Source: Camarhynchus parvulus
Taxonomy: Eukaryota > Chordata > Aves > Passeriformes > Thraupidae
Direction: 5' to 3'
Length of the DNA stretch: 64,000 nucleotides
Assembly (NCBI RefSeq): GCF_901933205.1
Contig: NC_044574.1
Location: 17,717,733 to 17,781,732 of the forward strand
The notes beneath the pieces are model-generated. The model had not been told where the DNA came from, did not search any database, and was given only the letters and a program-made list of their open reading frames with translations. Made by a program: the position numbers and the translations under genes. Positions 42,301 through 57,300 of this stretch are shown one piece after another; within the stretch, counting starts at the first letter, position 1, and every line of letters begins with the position of its first letter.

Positions 42301-45300
42301 CTTCATGAAAAATTCCCTGTTAACACTATAAAAACAAATTGATGCTTGCATTCTACTTGTCCTCTACACATGCATTAATACAACTTTCAAACAATTGCAT
42401 TCATATTCCTACCAAACTGCAGATATGAACAGAGGATTACACTTGCAGTATTCAAGAAACACTAGTAGCAGTAGTACAACCACTCTGACCAGTTTTGCAA
42501 ACAAAATACCAAATAGAATTTAATGGGAAAAAATTTGTTCTTAATGTCAAGAAAGGAGAAAATAATTTCTTTCACTCAAAGTATGTGAAACTGTGCCCTT
42601 CTTAAGAAAAATCCTAACATTCTCTCCACTCTCTCCTCTAATTTTACTGCATATTTTATCTGTACAAACAAACACTGATAACAACAAAAACCCAAGAAAA
42701 TAAACTGCGATACATCTGTAATACACTGATCATTCATTAGAGCAGAACTGATCCAAGGAAAAAAATAAGAATAGAAGAAAACCATGCCTGAATTAAGGTG
42801 CAATGCTGAGCAGACAGAAGGAACAAGGACAAGGAATGGCAATCAGTCTGCCTGCTTCCGCTTCTGGCTCTCTACTCTGTTATATGCAGAAGCTTATATG
42901 CATAAGTGCTATTTTATCATTCAGAGCACTCATTCTTAAATTTTAGAAGGGAAAAAGAATACATACCTAAATTGCAGAATGCTCAGTATCTCAAATATAA
43001 CAATCCAACGTGTAAGGTTTAACTACAACTGAGAGCAAGTGAGCTTCACTGATTCATCCCAGGCTTTCTGTAGTGTCATTATGTCAAGCTCCTTTTAGAG
43101 TCTTTAGAGCTAACATAGCTTTTCTAAATTTTAAGTATTCCAAAGGGCCTTGTAAAAAGCAGTTGAGTCCAAAAATTGGAACTGGTCAAACAAAAAAATC
43201 TGGTGGATTACACTGTGATTTTAAAGTTTGCTTTTTTAAAGACTGCATTATAGTAAATGGCTGTTTATTCACTACTATCATCTAAATTAAGAAATGGTAA
43301 GAACATATTGATATTTGAAAAAAAAAATCTCTTTGTAGGAAGATGAAGTAAACACCTTGAAAGATGTTCCACTTCCAGGAAATTAAAAATTTAGGTTATA
43401 TTGCCAATACAAAGAAACTGAAGAAGTCTGCACGATTTTCTCTCCTTTTTCATCAGTTAACTCCTCTTACTGAAGATGCTAGAATTTATCACAGGTCTTC
43501 TGAGAGAAGATAATTAGCTCCAGGGATGGACTAAGGCAAAAAACTACACTTCTCAATTATATTAAGTGATAGAAGATATTAACCTTTTTGGGTATACTAG
43601 AAGTCTTCTCTATCTTAAATTTCCATTTATTCTTAATTAATTCAAACAGAACAATTAACATGTAACATTAACATGTTCAGTAATGGAAGAGAGACACTTA
43701 GTTCCAGCCATTTTGACTATTACTTAAGTTTGGGCAAGAAGTACCAAAAATATAGCTGCTGGTGGCATCCCAGTATTACACAGGTCACTGCAACAACCAT
43801 AAAAATTCTCAGTCAGTAAGAGAACTAATGCAAAAGACTAGATGATAAATACAACAAACCAAACTATGAAACAAGGACTTAAATTTAACTACCTTTTGTA
43901 ACAGCTTTCACATTACAGATCAGCTCTCTATATTGTAGTAACATAATTTCATTAACAAATGGAGATTGTTATTATGGCCATTACTAGAATATTTGAATAC
44001 TAGAAGAGACAAAAGATTATCTGAGTATCCACCAGAGCTTCATCCAACCCAGCAAATACTAATTCACACACACTCAGAGCCTCAGCAGCCACTTGAAGTA
44101 ATTAAGAGAAATGTCACCATCAACCAATACCGGAAAGGAAAACTTATACCAGATTTGGTGACAAAGGAGGTAGTTAAAAGAAAGAGGAACAAAATTTTAA
44201 AATAATTAGCACAAATTTTAAATGCCTGGTATCATATTGAGGTATTTCAGAGAATGCAAATTAATTGAAAGAACAGATACAGATTCTACAATGGTAACAA
44301 AAGGATTTTAACATCTTTTTAACTGTAAAGAAGGCAAAAGAAAGGACAAAAACCATCCTCAGAAAAAATTACAACCGTATTGCTGTGAAATGCCACAATT
44401 CCAGCAGTAACCTTAAGTGCAATGTTACATGCACCTCAGCAAGGCAACAAAGTATCAGACTGGATCATGTCTGGCCAAGTCTGCTCACAGAGAGAGCAAG
44501 TTATGCATCTGCTGGGAAGGGAGGGTGGGACGGAGGGACAGCAGGATACAATACAGGTACACTTATCTAAGTCTCTGAAATGTCAGTAGCAACAAATTGA
44601 AATAAACTCTGATTCAACACAGACTGGAAAAACAAGTACAAAGATGAAATACTTCTGTGCTCCCAATTTTTATGTACTTATAATAAGCCTTCAGAGAATC
44701 AAGCCAAAAAGAAAACAGGCAGATGAGGACAACTAATAAATCTGCTGGCACAGCTGTTACGAGACATGCAGGCCCACAAATACCTTGCATAATACACTCA
44801 AACCTCCACTTCTAGAATGCAAAGTCAGGTTTCCAGAAACACTGCCACTGGAGTACCAAAACATAATTTCCAAAATCATTTATCAATGCTGAAATTTTTA
44901 TATTAAGTTCAACATCAAAGATGCCACTTTGAAAGGGATATTTGTCTCTGTCTTTACAGTTTTCTAGAAGTTGTATTTTTCCAAAGCATTTTCAGTAGAA
45001 GTGTGGTCAGCTCAGTTTTCACTGAATGTATCACCTTACAGACTGAGTGTCACATGGCCTTGGAATAATTTAAATTCTGTGGTCTTGACAGAGGTTTTAT
45101 GACACAACCTCCAAGAAAAATATTTTAACTTAAATATGGCGCATGCTGCTCCTTTTCTCACTATTCACATCTAGTGCTAAAGAAGTAGAAAAAGACAAAA
45201 CAGAGTTTCTCTCTGGTTTCTCAGATTAGGACTCAAATGTAAAACACGTTTTTCAGGAGAGTTTTAATTACTATGCTTTTAAACAAGTAATACTTCTAAG

Positions 45301-48300
45301 CAATATATGTATCTTCTAGAACTTCTATAGCCATCAAACAGAAAAAAAGTGAGAACACTACTTCAAAGGTTATTAGATTATCACAAGGTTATTTGCCTTT
45401 TCTCCCTCTTCTTATCTCCACTTTCCCTATTTTTATTACCACTCTCTTTCATTATTGTCCTTTCATTCTCCCTGAGTTTACTTTGCATTCATGTCCCTAC
45501 ACAGGACTTTATCATCTTTTGCCATGATCTTCTCAAAAGAATACAAGCAATACCAGGTAGCCTTATAGTCTATACTCCCTTTAGAACAAATTTAGATATG
45601 TACAGAAATATTTTACTGCTAAGACTAATGTATTATTTGCATAATGATTTAGAAAGCTTTCTACTAAACTGGACATAAAAGGGGCAATTTAAAACTCAAC
45701 AGCTCTGTGCCATAATCTCACATCACAAAAACAATACAAATGCACAGCACCATGGAGAGAAACACTTTCAAACCACAGCATCTCTTAGCCTCTTTCCTCT
45801 CCCACACACAAAACCCCTTGCACAGGTACAAGTTTCTTTGCAGCCCAGTGGTGAATGAGAGAGGGGAACTGATTTTAGCTTTAACAACATTTCCCTTATT
45901 CCCTAGTTTTGCTAAATGAATAAAGCTGTACCATTCTCAATCATGAACTGTTTCTTCCCAATACCTCTATGACATGAGCTAGAGTCATTCTCCAGTTTCC
46001 ATGAAGGAAAGGAGGACATCCTTCCAGCAGAGCTCAAAAGGTGATTAATGGCATGAAATTCTTACCATGCAAACAAAGGCCATGTAAATTTGTATTCTTA
46101 ATTTCTTGTGAGTCTAAGCTTGAATATCTTTCACAGTTCACCCAACTGCTAACAGAAGTGCCAATCTGGGGCTGTATTAACACTCTTATTTCATTACTCT
46201 GTATAATTAGGTGCTCAAAATTTATCACATATACATGAGTGTAGACAGCTGTGAGGGGAAAGATGGTTCATTTACGTTTAAGCACTTTAATTTCATTTCA
46301 GGGGAAAAAAAAAGGCAGACCATGACATTAAAAAGAATCTTTTCTTTCTTACATATTAATTCTCTTTTGAAAGCATTCATTTATTTAAATGAACACTAAC
46401 TTTCAGTTACAAAGTTACAATGAGTTTTTATATCATAATTTCATTAGCTTACAGACAGTGCAGTCTCTTTTTATTAAATATTAGTAAACCTCTAAATTCA
46501 GCATGATAACTACAGTTTTAAAATATATTATGCCCAATGAGTAACACCTTTCAAAAATGTAATTCATATATTTAAAAAAGAATTCTGTCAACTACTAGCA
46601 TAAAATTATGCTAAGAACAACAGTTAAAGGATTTACTGAAGTGGAAGTATTCTAACATGCAAACTGTATTTTCAATTTAATCATTGTTGTAAAATACTCA
46701 GGGAGTTTATCTGAGTAAGACTTAGAATATTTAAATTAAAGAAAACATATTCCAGGATCAAGTTTCTGCCTAACCTTTGCAAACTATGCTGAACTAACAC
46801 GGAGCCAAAGACACTGAAGACAAACACCATCCTTTGCTACTCTTTCTCATCCCACCTCTGCAGGGATAAAAATCTAGATGCCAGTTTTGAAACACCATCC
46901 AAGCTAAAATGACTAACCAGTTCCAACTAAAAAAACCTATAAAATCAAATACACCTAGGATCATTTACAGCCATCTGCTCAGAACCATTTTCTCACTAGT
47001 CAAAGCCTTATTTCCATATGTTCTCAAAGGTGAAAAAATTACTCTTTATTATTACTCTACCCTAGCTACAAGAGGAAGTCTGTTATAGTAAACCCAGACA
47101 CAGTGAACTTTTTGATAAGCTGAACATTTCCTGAAATCTTATTTCTTTCTACTGAATTCCAGAGGGGGTAAATCCTATTACACTGAACAGTCACTGAACA
47201 GCACAGGTTAATTTAATGGAAAACACTTTGAAATAAGCCTTTACCATCTGTTTTCACCTCTAATGGCAAATCAAAGAAGAACAATTCACACTAGTATCAT
47301 AAAAAAATGCATAAGTGATTTAAATAGATGTGTTCTTTGATGAATACAACCTGTGTCTGTTTGACTTTCTTCGCCTTTTATCTAATGCAGGAAGTTCTCC
47401 TTTTCTAATGTAATGCCACAGTTGAAACCACCACAGTGTAAAAAGACAACATGCACAAAGTTACTTATCTAAATAATTCCTTACAATGTGGAAGTGAACT
47501 TCTTTAGTAATTCTAAATTGCCTCTGTACAGCAAGTGCTCTTAACACTAATTCCCTTACTAATAGTTCCTCATACTCGACCCTTCTCAAATTGTCCAAGT
47601 GATGAACATAAAGGAGATCAGCTTGGAAATAATGCTCTCAGACAGGACTTTAAGTGAATTTTTAGTACAACTGGAGGTCTTCTGCAGTTGAAAGCTTGTT
47701 TTTCCCTCCCCCAAAAACTATGTCCCTGGAACGTGGTTGAACTTACTTTCCATTTCTTAATATAAAAAATACATGGTCTTAAATCAGCTATATACAAAGA
47801 GCATGACTGTAAAAACTCTAATGCACACAGGGAAAGGAAAAGTTTCTAACTGTAAACAAAAGAACAAGCAGAAGATCAACACAGCCAAGCAGCATAAGAA
47901 AAGTGAAATGAGTGGATAAAAGCAATTTATACAACATTAAGAAACCCTATGCACCATAGTGAACACAATGCTATTGCAGACACTAATTCTCAGTAGGAAC
48001 TACTGCAAGGAGGTAAAACACAGAGTAGTCATAAAGGGAATTACCTTACACATAGAGAATCTATACAGAAGCTATCTGTTACAGCTGGCACCTCCAGGAG
48101 TAACGTGTTGTTAGAGTGACCAGCAGCAGAAAGATCAGAAAAGGGAAAACAGGTGAAGAGATAAGAACAAAAGATAAAATACTCTGCAACACTCAACACA
48201 ATGGAATATCACAGCTACCACTACAGTCTCAACAATCATTAAAAGAAAGCAGCACCATTCTTATTGTTTAATACTCACAGGGGGGAAAAAGATCCATACT

Positions 48301-51300
48301 ATGCTTCATATTTCTTAAATAGTTGCCCATTTTGTCCTATAGGAGCAGAAGGCTTTTAAAAAGAGAATGATAACCTGGCAGAAATCCCCCTGTCAGTACG
48401 TGGTCTAACTCTATCTTAGAGGTAATCTACAGAACTTTAACTATTTAAATAATTTCATTTATATATTTCAAGTATCATAGGTTAGTTTCAGTATCTTTCA
48501 AGGATGTGTCACCAGGCTCAGAGTTTAATATTTCATAGTATAATTTCTTGCACTTCTGTTAACACCCAGTAATTTAGAAGAGATAAAAATCTATTACACA
48601 CCATTTACAAGCAAACATCCACACAGGTGCCTCTAATGCATAAAATCTTAGTTAGAAGCTAAATTAAAAGGACTTTTTACTCTGAAAAAAACCTGAGGTT
48701 ACTAACCTGAAATCCCCTTTATTGTTCACAACCCTCTCTGGAGGGCAGTACTGCGCAGAACTTTCTAACACCACAATGTCTACTGTCCTTGTGTTATTCC
48801 CACGTCTGGTTTGTACATGACAACCCCAGTTTCCCGTGGAGCCAGCCTGAATGTTTGAGATTGTCAGTGCACTGGAAAGATAAAATAAAAGAATAAATCA
48901 AAACAGTCTTGCAATAACATTTATGTAAGCTTTTACCAAAAGATGAATTAAGTACAGAAAGACAATGGAAGAAAAATCAAATTACATACAGCCATGAGTG
49001 ATCTTATAAAACCAGAGCTATTTACATCTCAGAGTACTGCAATTAACAGAGAAGTATTTACTATTCTTCAGTCTTTTAATTTTGCCAAGGTAGGAAACAA
49101 AAGGAACAGCCATAGGAAAAAGGCTCCAGGACTTCAGAAAGAGGAGAGGAGAAGTCCAAATTCCTCAAGTGTTATCATTGCTATTCAAGACAAAGTTTTT
49201 AGTTGTTTAGAAAGGCCAAACTAAAATAAATTCCCAAACGCATAATTTGTTATAAACATTGACGCTCTAATTTACTAATACAAAAATTTACTAATACCAT
49301 TACAGGATATATAACCACTCAGTAGATGTTGAATAAGTCAACAATCTGATGCAGGCAGAATAAATTACACTTTTAGATCTCTGCTGGAGAACAATATTAA
49401 CAACTATGGTGTGCTCAAAAGGAAGAGTAAAGAATCCATGAGCAATTCAGTTAAATGCCTTGTTTCCAACATTTTCGTAATTTTAACATTCCACGAAAAC
49501 AAATGTATCCTACCAAAAACATATTTTAAATTAATGCATTGGGTGAAACTTGCAGAAAATTAAAATCCAACTGCAACTTCCTCTAGCTAATCCTATTTTA
49601 AGCATGTTGGTTTGACCTACCCAATCTCTAGACCTCCTTCCTCCAACTTTATTGTTAATAGGAGATGTGTGAAGATTACTTCCCTACTAGGAAGTAATGT
49701 TTCTGTGTACGTGTTCACTCAGTGAGGATATGAGAAGGCCTTACTGGTTATGGTAATAGTCACTAAATCAGAGCAGAAAGTAAGAAGCAGGAAATAAATT
49801 TTCTCACTATGGATTCACCTTGCAATCAATGAGCAGTTATGAATCATGTTTTTTTCAACAAAAATACCCTGGGATTCATCAGTTTCCACTATCTTCCCAT
49901 CCTGATACCACAAGACTTGCATGTCTTGATCAATATATGAAGCCATACATTGGAAGGGCAGACTGTCTCCTTCAAAGACCACCTGACGATGAGATGGAGT
50001 CATATAGAAAGACGGTAATTCAAGTGGCGGTTCTAGAATTCAAAACATAAACCCACAATTAACAGCAAGAATCTGTTACGGACCTAATCTTCAAAAGAGG
50101 AGAAAGATACACTAAATGAATATCAATTAATTATATATGAATATGAAGTTGCATCTGGCAAGAGGCATATAAAAACTACATTTACTGCGTCGGATATTAA
50201 AAAATACAAATTATCATCACATTCTTTTGCAAAATGTGTATTCCTTTAATGTAATATATTTCAGGACTCTTTTGCTAGCCCATATCTAAAAAAGTGGAAA
50301 ATACAAATTTGAAGGAAAAATGTAATTATGCATTTTAGTTTTTCCCAATTTTTCACCTGGACTTCAAAATCACAGTAACAGAAAAGTTTTTATTTTTACA
50401 GTTGGAATAATTCCAATATAAAAAAAGAAGTTAAGCAAGTCGGTCATGGTTTTGTCGCAAAAAGAAGGCTAATCAAGAATAGAATCACCACACAGGAAAG
50501 CAACTCATAAAATTAAGATCTTTCAACTTCAGAAATTTGGGGTTAGAATAATTGACATAACAGCTAGACCTACGAAAGAAATTATCAGTTTCTGATTCCT
50601 CTTGTGACATTTCGGTAAAAATCTCTGAAAAATACAGATTAGCAGGAAAAAGTCTATCAACAGAGTTACTTATACTTAGTTTCTACAAACTAACATCCAC
50701 CATCATCAATTTATTTATTATTTATTTCTAAAAGCAAGCAATAATGAATCACAATTCAAGATCAACCTTTGAAAAGGATTCCTTATCACCACTGTCATTT
50801 AACTTTTGAATTTTAGGGAAATGAAATAAAGCAAAAAAGTTGGCTCAATAATATCAGCAGAACATGGAATGCATTAGAAAACAAACACCAGTTGCCTGCA
50901 GTCTTACCACAGGTGAGAAGCTCCTGTTTAACACCAGTCACTGTCTGTGACTGAAGTGACTTGGGATAGGCACATTTAGTCTCACGTACAGTTATGTTTC
51001 TTTCCTTTAACCACTGATGCATCCACAATATGTTGCAATCACAAAGAAGATAATCAGTTTGAAATTCTCTGCAACAAAACACAGGCATTTACAGTGACAA
51101 ACTGCAGAATTCCAAGGTCTGAAAGCTTAACTTCAACAGTTGTGCCTCTCACTGTCACCAGGAAAGCAACAAGCGAAGTCCAGACTACAGTGGATTTGCC
51201 TACCTCTACCTACTGGAAGTTACTCTAACCCTCTGCAAGCTGAACTAAAGGACATACTCCCTCTGAGAACTAAAGGACACACTCCCTCAGAAAAGGAATC

Positions 51301-54300
51301 CTCTCCATAAATATGAGGAATATCTAATATCAGTACAGGAAAATAATACTAGTAATTTCTTTCATGGAAAGTGTTCATGCTACTTCAAGTGAGCAATAAG
51401 AAAGAACTGCTTGAATGTGCATCGTCATAACCTAAGAAGACACTTCATTGCTTCAATGTAGTGATCAAATGCTTTAGCAGTAAAATCAACTGAAATAAAA
51501 ATAGCTTCTCAACTATTTCTCTTTTCAGAAGCACTATTCACACAACTTCACTCTGCTTTACATAAAAATCATAAGGCTTTTAATTGACTCAGTCTTCTCT
51601 ATATAATTCAGTACTTTCTAATAAAAAGACATACTAAATCCCCTATAGATGTTAGCTGAAGTCAGCTAAATTAAGGGATTAATTAATCAATTTTATCTGT
51701 TCAGAAATTAATATTTTATATGTTTAGAAACAGGTAAAAATGTAGTAAAATATATGGCTATGTCTACACTGGTTTTTACCTCTAGTGAAAACATTTTCTT
51801 TCTCTTTCAAAGATGTCTAGAGAATAACACACCACAGGCAGAACACTACAAACACTAAATCAACATTCCTATGAAACCCCATTTGGTGTTTGTTCACATG
51901 AATTCCTCCAGATAAGCCATTAATTTAATAATAATGAGTTATATCCAGGTTCTCTTTGTCATTGGTGTAGTTGGATGCAGACAACGAAAATAACAGGAAC
52001 ACCACCTTATGAAAAATTAAAGGGATGAAGGGAGGGAAAGAAACATTCTCCTTTATGAATATAAACAAGAAATTAACTCAGTGTCAAACTCAGAAACCAA
52101 AGCTTTTGAGTAAGCCCCAGAACAGTGAACCAACTGTCATAACTACCAGGGAAAAGCATAAGCTAGTCATCAGCACTTTTTTTTCCCATTTACTTTCTTT
52201 CTTACACAAGATTACAACTCATGAAACCAAGAGAGAGTAAAGGAACGTGAGGCTGATATTTACCCACTGTTATATACTATACTGTTCATCAAAGACTAAG
52301 ATCTTGCTTAGAAGTATTTGGTTCTTTTGCTATAAAGGTGTAAAATGCTATTTATTTACTATAAATTAATAAATTATACATATAGAATAAAACTTTTGGA
52401 AGCCCAGATGAGAAAATGGCTTTGTTTTTTCAGAATAATGTAGGACTAGATGCAGCAAGTACTTACAGAGACTTTAGTGAACCAAGATGATCAAATGTTC
52501 CTTGTGTAAGTGTAGAAAACAGATTTCCAGAAAGATTCCTGAGAAATAAAAGCATGTTCATTATTTGAACTCATCCTCAGACAAATGACATGTGAAATAA
52601 AAAAAAAACTTCTCTTCAATATAACTCTATGTTTAAAAGTTAGAAGGTACTTTACGACACTGTAATTAGTTCAGAAGACTATAAGAATAATAATCAGTAT
52701 TATTACAATAGCCTAGCAAAAATCTCCAAATAAACTATTCTCTAATACTCTTGGTTTAGGTGAAGAATTTTAAGATTGGAAGAAACAGTAAATGCAGAGA
52801 CTTTACTCTTATTTAAAGCATCAACTGGCAGATGTTGAGCAGAGATTTCAAGAAGTGTAAAATTAATTTTGTTGTTCACAGTGAACTGCTGTCTTCCTAT
52901 TAACATGCTCTAAGAAGCATGTTCAATCTATCAGAATGCTTTTTTAAAATATTATCTATTACACTTTCTATATATAAGCGAAAGCACTGCATGTAAGAAA
53001 CTAATAACCAGGGCAAAGAAATATTTCATAATCTTACATGTTATCCTCTTCAAGTAAATGAAGGACTTCAAAACATGCAAGACTGCCAGCAAAACAGACT
53101 GACAACAATGCCACTGTAGAAGGCACGGATACTGAAACAGTCTACGTGGCTGAAATATTTTTTTAAAGAAAATATTTTGTACTAGTCTCCATCCCAGCTA
53201 CACATTCTAAGAAACTGGAAAACAGCTGCAAGGCAAATGGATCACTGAATAGCCTGGTTTGGGTTGGCCCCAGCACTTGTTTTTAAGCTTGCTACTGAGT
53301 CACAAACCACAACCATAGGCACTGGCTGTCTTTCAAGAGCACACTTAAATAAACTACTCCCTTGAAACAAAGAAGGTTAACTTACACAAGGCTAAAACTT
53401 AAGTGAATTTACATACGACAAATTATACTTACAATCTAATAAGGTTTACAAGTCCTCTAAATATATCTGCATTCAGGCAGCCTATTCGGTTATTAGTTAA
53501 GTCTCTATAAATAGAAAAAAGGAAAAATTGGAACAAGCTGCTTTATTTCCAAATGACATACATACAGTCTGCTAATAGAAGCATTTGAACAAAAATTCAT
53601 GAGTAACAGATTGCACCACATGCATATTTGGTCCTTCTCAGGAAAGCCCACAAGGTACTGCTATATGGGTGTCTGCACATGCACACAGACTCCTTAATCC
53701 GTCTCTTAAATAATTATAGTTTGTTATACAATTCAACAAGTCTAGACTTACCAGAAAATTCCCTTAAACAGGCTTGGCTTACATCCCTACCTAGCAAATT
53801 TTTGTATTTGTGTAGTATTTATATATGTGTGCGTATAAATATATATATACGCACACAAACACAGAGTACATCACTTTACTTTTAACATGTCAGAAATCTA
53901 TAATAGTGCATTTATTACACATAAGTAAGACCATTTCTATAATTATACTTCATTAAATACTTAAAAGTTATATATTTTTCAGTATAGGTCTTGAATCAAA
54001 TTACCAAAAATTCTTGAAAGTAATAAAAATTCAGCTTGCAAGTAATAATGATCCAGAATTGGTCCTTCAGTTTTACTTTTAAGGTTTTCAGAAGCGCAAT
54101 TACCAACATACTTTCCTTTTAAGTGAGCCAGATCATCTGATCAGTTACAAATTAACATATATATATACTCTAAAAATTTAAGAAAGAAACAGGGCAGGGG
54201 AGGTTGTACCAAAAATCATTAACGCTCAAAAGGTGTAACAATATTACAAAAATCTGAAGAGTATTTAAAAAAAGAAAAAAAAAGGCAATAATGCTGGGTT

Positions 54301-57300
54301 TTTGCTTTTCAAGTTTGATCTGGTACAGAACTTTTACAGCCAAAGCATAAATCTCCCAAAAATATGTTAATGGGAATGTTGGCAAAACCTTATATAAAGC
54401 AGCATAAATATTGTTGTAACTTCAGTGTAGTATTAATAGCAACTCTATGTTCCACTGTGACCTTTGGAAAATAAAAATCACGAGTTTAACATTCAACAAA
54501 ACAAGACTTGATGGAATCAAAGCTCTGGAAAAATGTCCACCCAGCGAGGTTTCAAGCCACTCAAGTACAAAAAAAAAGGAATATAAGCAACTGTCAGAAC
54601 AAGGGAGGCTGCCAAGCCACAAGCAGCGGATGTTCTTCAGTCATAAGGCTGAGAGCAGACTTTGTTTTATACATGTGCGTGTGTGATATAAAAAACATGT
54701 ATGTTTCCAAAAATTCAGAATTTTAGAAGCATATAATAATCTACTTAGGGGGGTGGAAGAAAACAGAAATATATATATAGCTTATTTAGCAAGTTTGAAA
54801 AGTAGAAAAAGCAATTTGTAACAGAACACATAGGAATGTAACTTGTTAGGTAGAAACAACTTGTAACAGAACACAAGAATATAGTTGCTAGGTAAAGGCC
54901 ATAATGGTAAGATATATATTGTGAAAACTCAGTAAAGCAAGACTCAAGTATTGTAGAAAACCAATAAAGCAGAACCTTTTACTTAAGGAGCCAGCAAAAA
55001 CCAGGCTCCTGGTTTTGGCCAGGACAAACTGACCTGAGAGTCAGCCAACCCTCCACTGCACCTGCCCAGAGATGAGGTCAAAAAGCAACACCTGAGGAAG
55101 ACCTCTTACTTCACCAAGAAGGCCCCTACCCACAACGACCAGAAGGCACCACAGAAGGCTAATTATAGTATGAAGCACAAAGAGGCAGAGAATGGGCAGG
55201 GAATGGGCAGGCAGGGAGGTGTGAGCTTGTGGGATCAATGTTTATTTAAACCTGGAACCTGTCTCACCAGGTATGCATGTGTGGTGGAAATACTCCCCAT
55301 GCATCCCAGCTAGAAATAAAACATACCTGCTTTACAATTTTAATTGTAAAGTTCTTACTCCACAACATGTGTATATATTAGACAGCATATATATATATTC
55401 AATTTTTGATATACAATAACTTTGCCGTCTAAACTTCCAGAAGCTAAGACTTACTCCTCTCTCTGAGAAGTTTTTTATTTGTTTTGTGTAACCTGACTAA
55501 CTAGGTATACTACTTACAGTCTTTTCAAAGATGAAAGCCCCAGAAAAGCTCCTGGATCTATGGTACTAATAAGATTGTTCTTAAGATCCCTGTGGAGAAA
55601 AATTAAGACAGAGCATTTACCAAAAATTACACTTTAAACCAGAGATATTTGTAAAGATACATGTAACTTGTCTTAATTTGCTTGAGAACCTCAAAAAAAA
55701 ACCCCACCAAAACCAAACTGCCCCCCCCCGCAAACAACACAAAACCAACCAAACCACCCTCCAAAAACTCAGAACAAAACACCAAACAGAAAACCCAACA
55801 ACACATTTTTACTTTCTCTAACATAGCATCTTTCAAAATTGGTAAAATCTTTATTTTAGCTACAAGGAGGAACAGGAACAGCATGTGTATTCCATTAAAC
55901 ATTCTATCCGTTTGTATCAGGTGAAATGATACCGCCTCAAAGATACTTTGCCACAGTGTGAACAGTTTACAGCTATGCAGGGTGAGACACCTGTTTATTA
56001 CCCAGTATGTACTGTCTAGCACATGCTGTCTTCTGTAGCCTATCCAATTTTCAGTACTTCAGTAGTGCCCAACATCTACCAAAAAAAGCAAAATATGATC
56101 TTAAAAATACACTGAAGACCTAACACTGAAATTTTCCACTTATGCTGCTGGCACAACAGCAAAGCCCTCACTGAAAATCCCAAATACAGCTGGTGAAAAA
56201 AATTCAGAGCAAATTTCTACATCTTACGTTTCCAGAGACTTTAAGGAGAAATGTAAAGTAATCATTAAATTAAACTGCTTTATTAATTGTACAAGTGATT
56301 TAGGAGTTTTAACTCCTAACTTGAGATACTGTGCAGATACAGCTTAATTTCAAAGGTCACAGAAAGCAGCTGATAGCACTTATACTAGTTTTGAACAAAC
56401 TTTATCACTGCACGAATGCTAAAATTACTTCCACCTCCCTAGTCACACTAGATTTTTACTTTAGTACTATCTGAAACCTCACAGGTGCTTATTACTATAT
56501 GTACAGTTTCTCACTCCTTGGTCATATCCAAACATTCTAGATTTGAAAATAAAAATAATACTTTCATTCAAAGGCAGTGATTAAATTTGCAAGATCAGAA
56601 AAAAGATCTCCTACATCTACCACAACATTAATAATTCTGCTTGAAAGAGAACTGTACAAGAGGATTACATCTACCATCACACACATATACATGAGTAAAA
56701 ATATAATTAATCCCAAGATTTCAAAACAGCATTTCCTGCAGACAGATTAACAAATCATGGTACATCAGACAGCATCATGGCACATGGATCACACCTGAAC
56801 GCTCTTACCTAACCATCTGAAATACCTGAAATATGTTAAATGCACCTTGCAGTAAATTCATATTCATGTACACACTTCTCTTTATTTTCTTCCCTTGCTA
56901 TGGTGGCAGGAACTGCCAAATATTCCCAGTGCAGTAGTACCAGGAACCTGAAGAACTGGCTCTTTCAGGTATATAACACCCTGGTATACCAGACCATGGC
57001 AAATCTGAGACTAATAAAAAGTATTCATCACTCATTTACCATCAATCTTTGAAGTAGGGAAGAAAAATTACACTTACTCTTCATATTTCAAATTTTTATT
57101 TAAAATCACGTAACTGCCACTTAAAACCTCAATGTTGAAACCACTGAGGGAGAAAAACCTTCACAACATGCCTTGGAAATCCACTAGTCTAGACTATCAG
57201 GGATCTTCGATTTCACTCCATAAATTCAAAGAGTACTCCGTGATACACCTCTTTCATAAATCCACTGCAATGGACTCGTATCAATGAATGTCCAGTGTGT

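Noticed and set aside
45349..45678. 109-codon hydrophobic + strand frame in intron 8
   Set aside because: Low-complexity Leu/Ser/Phe sequence from C/T-rich DNA; antisense to the gene and without a domain.
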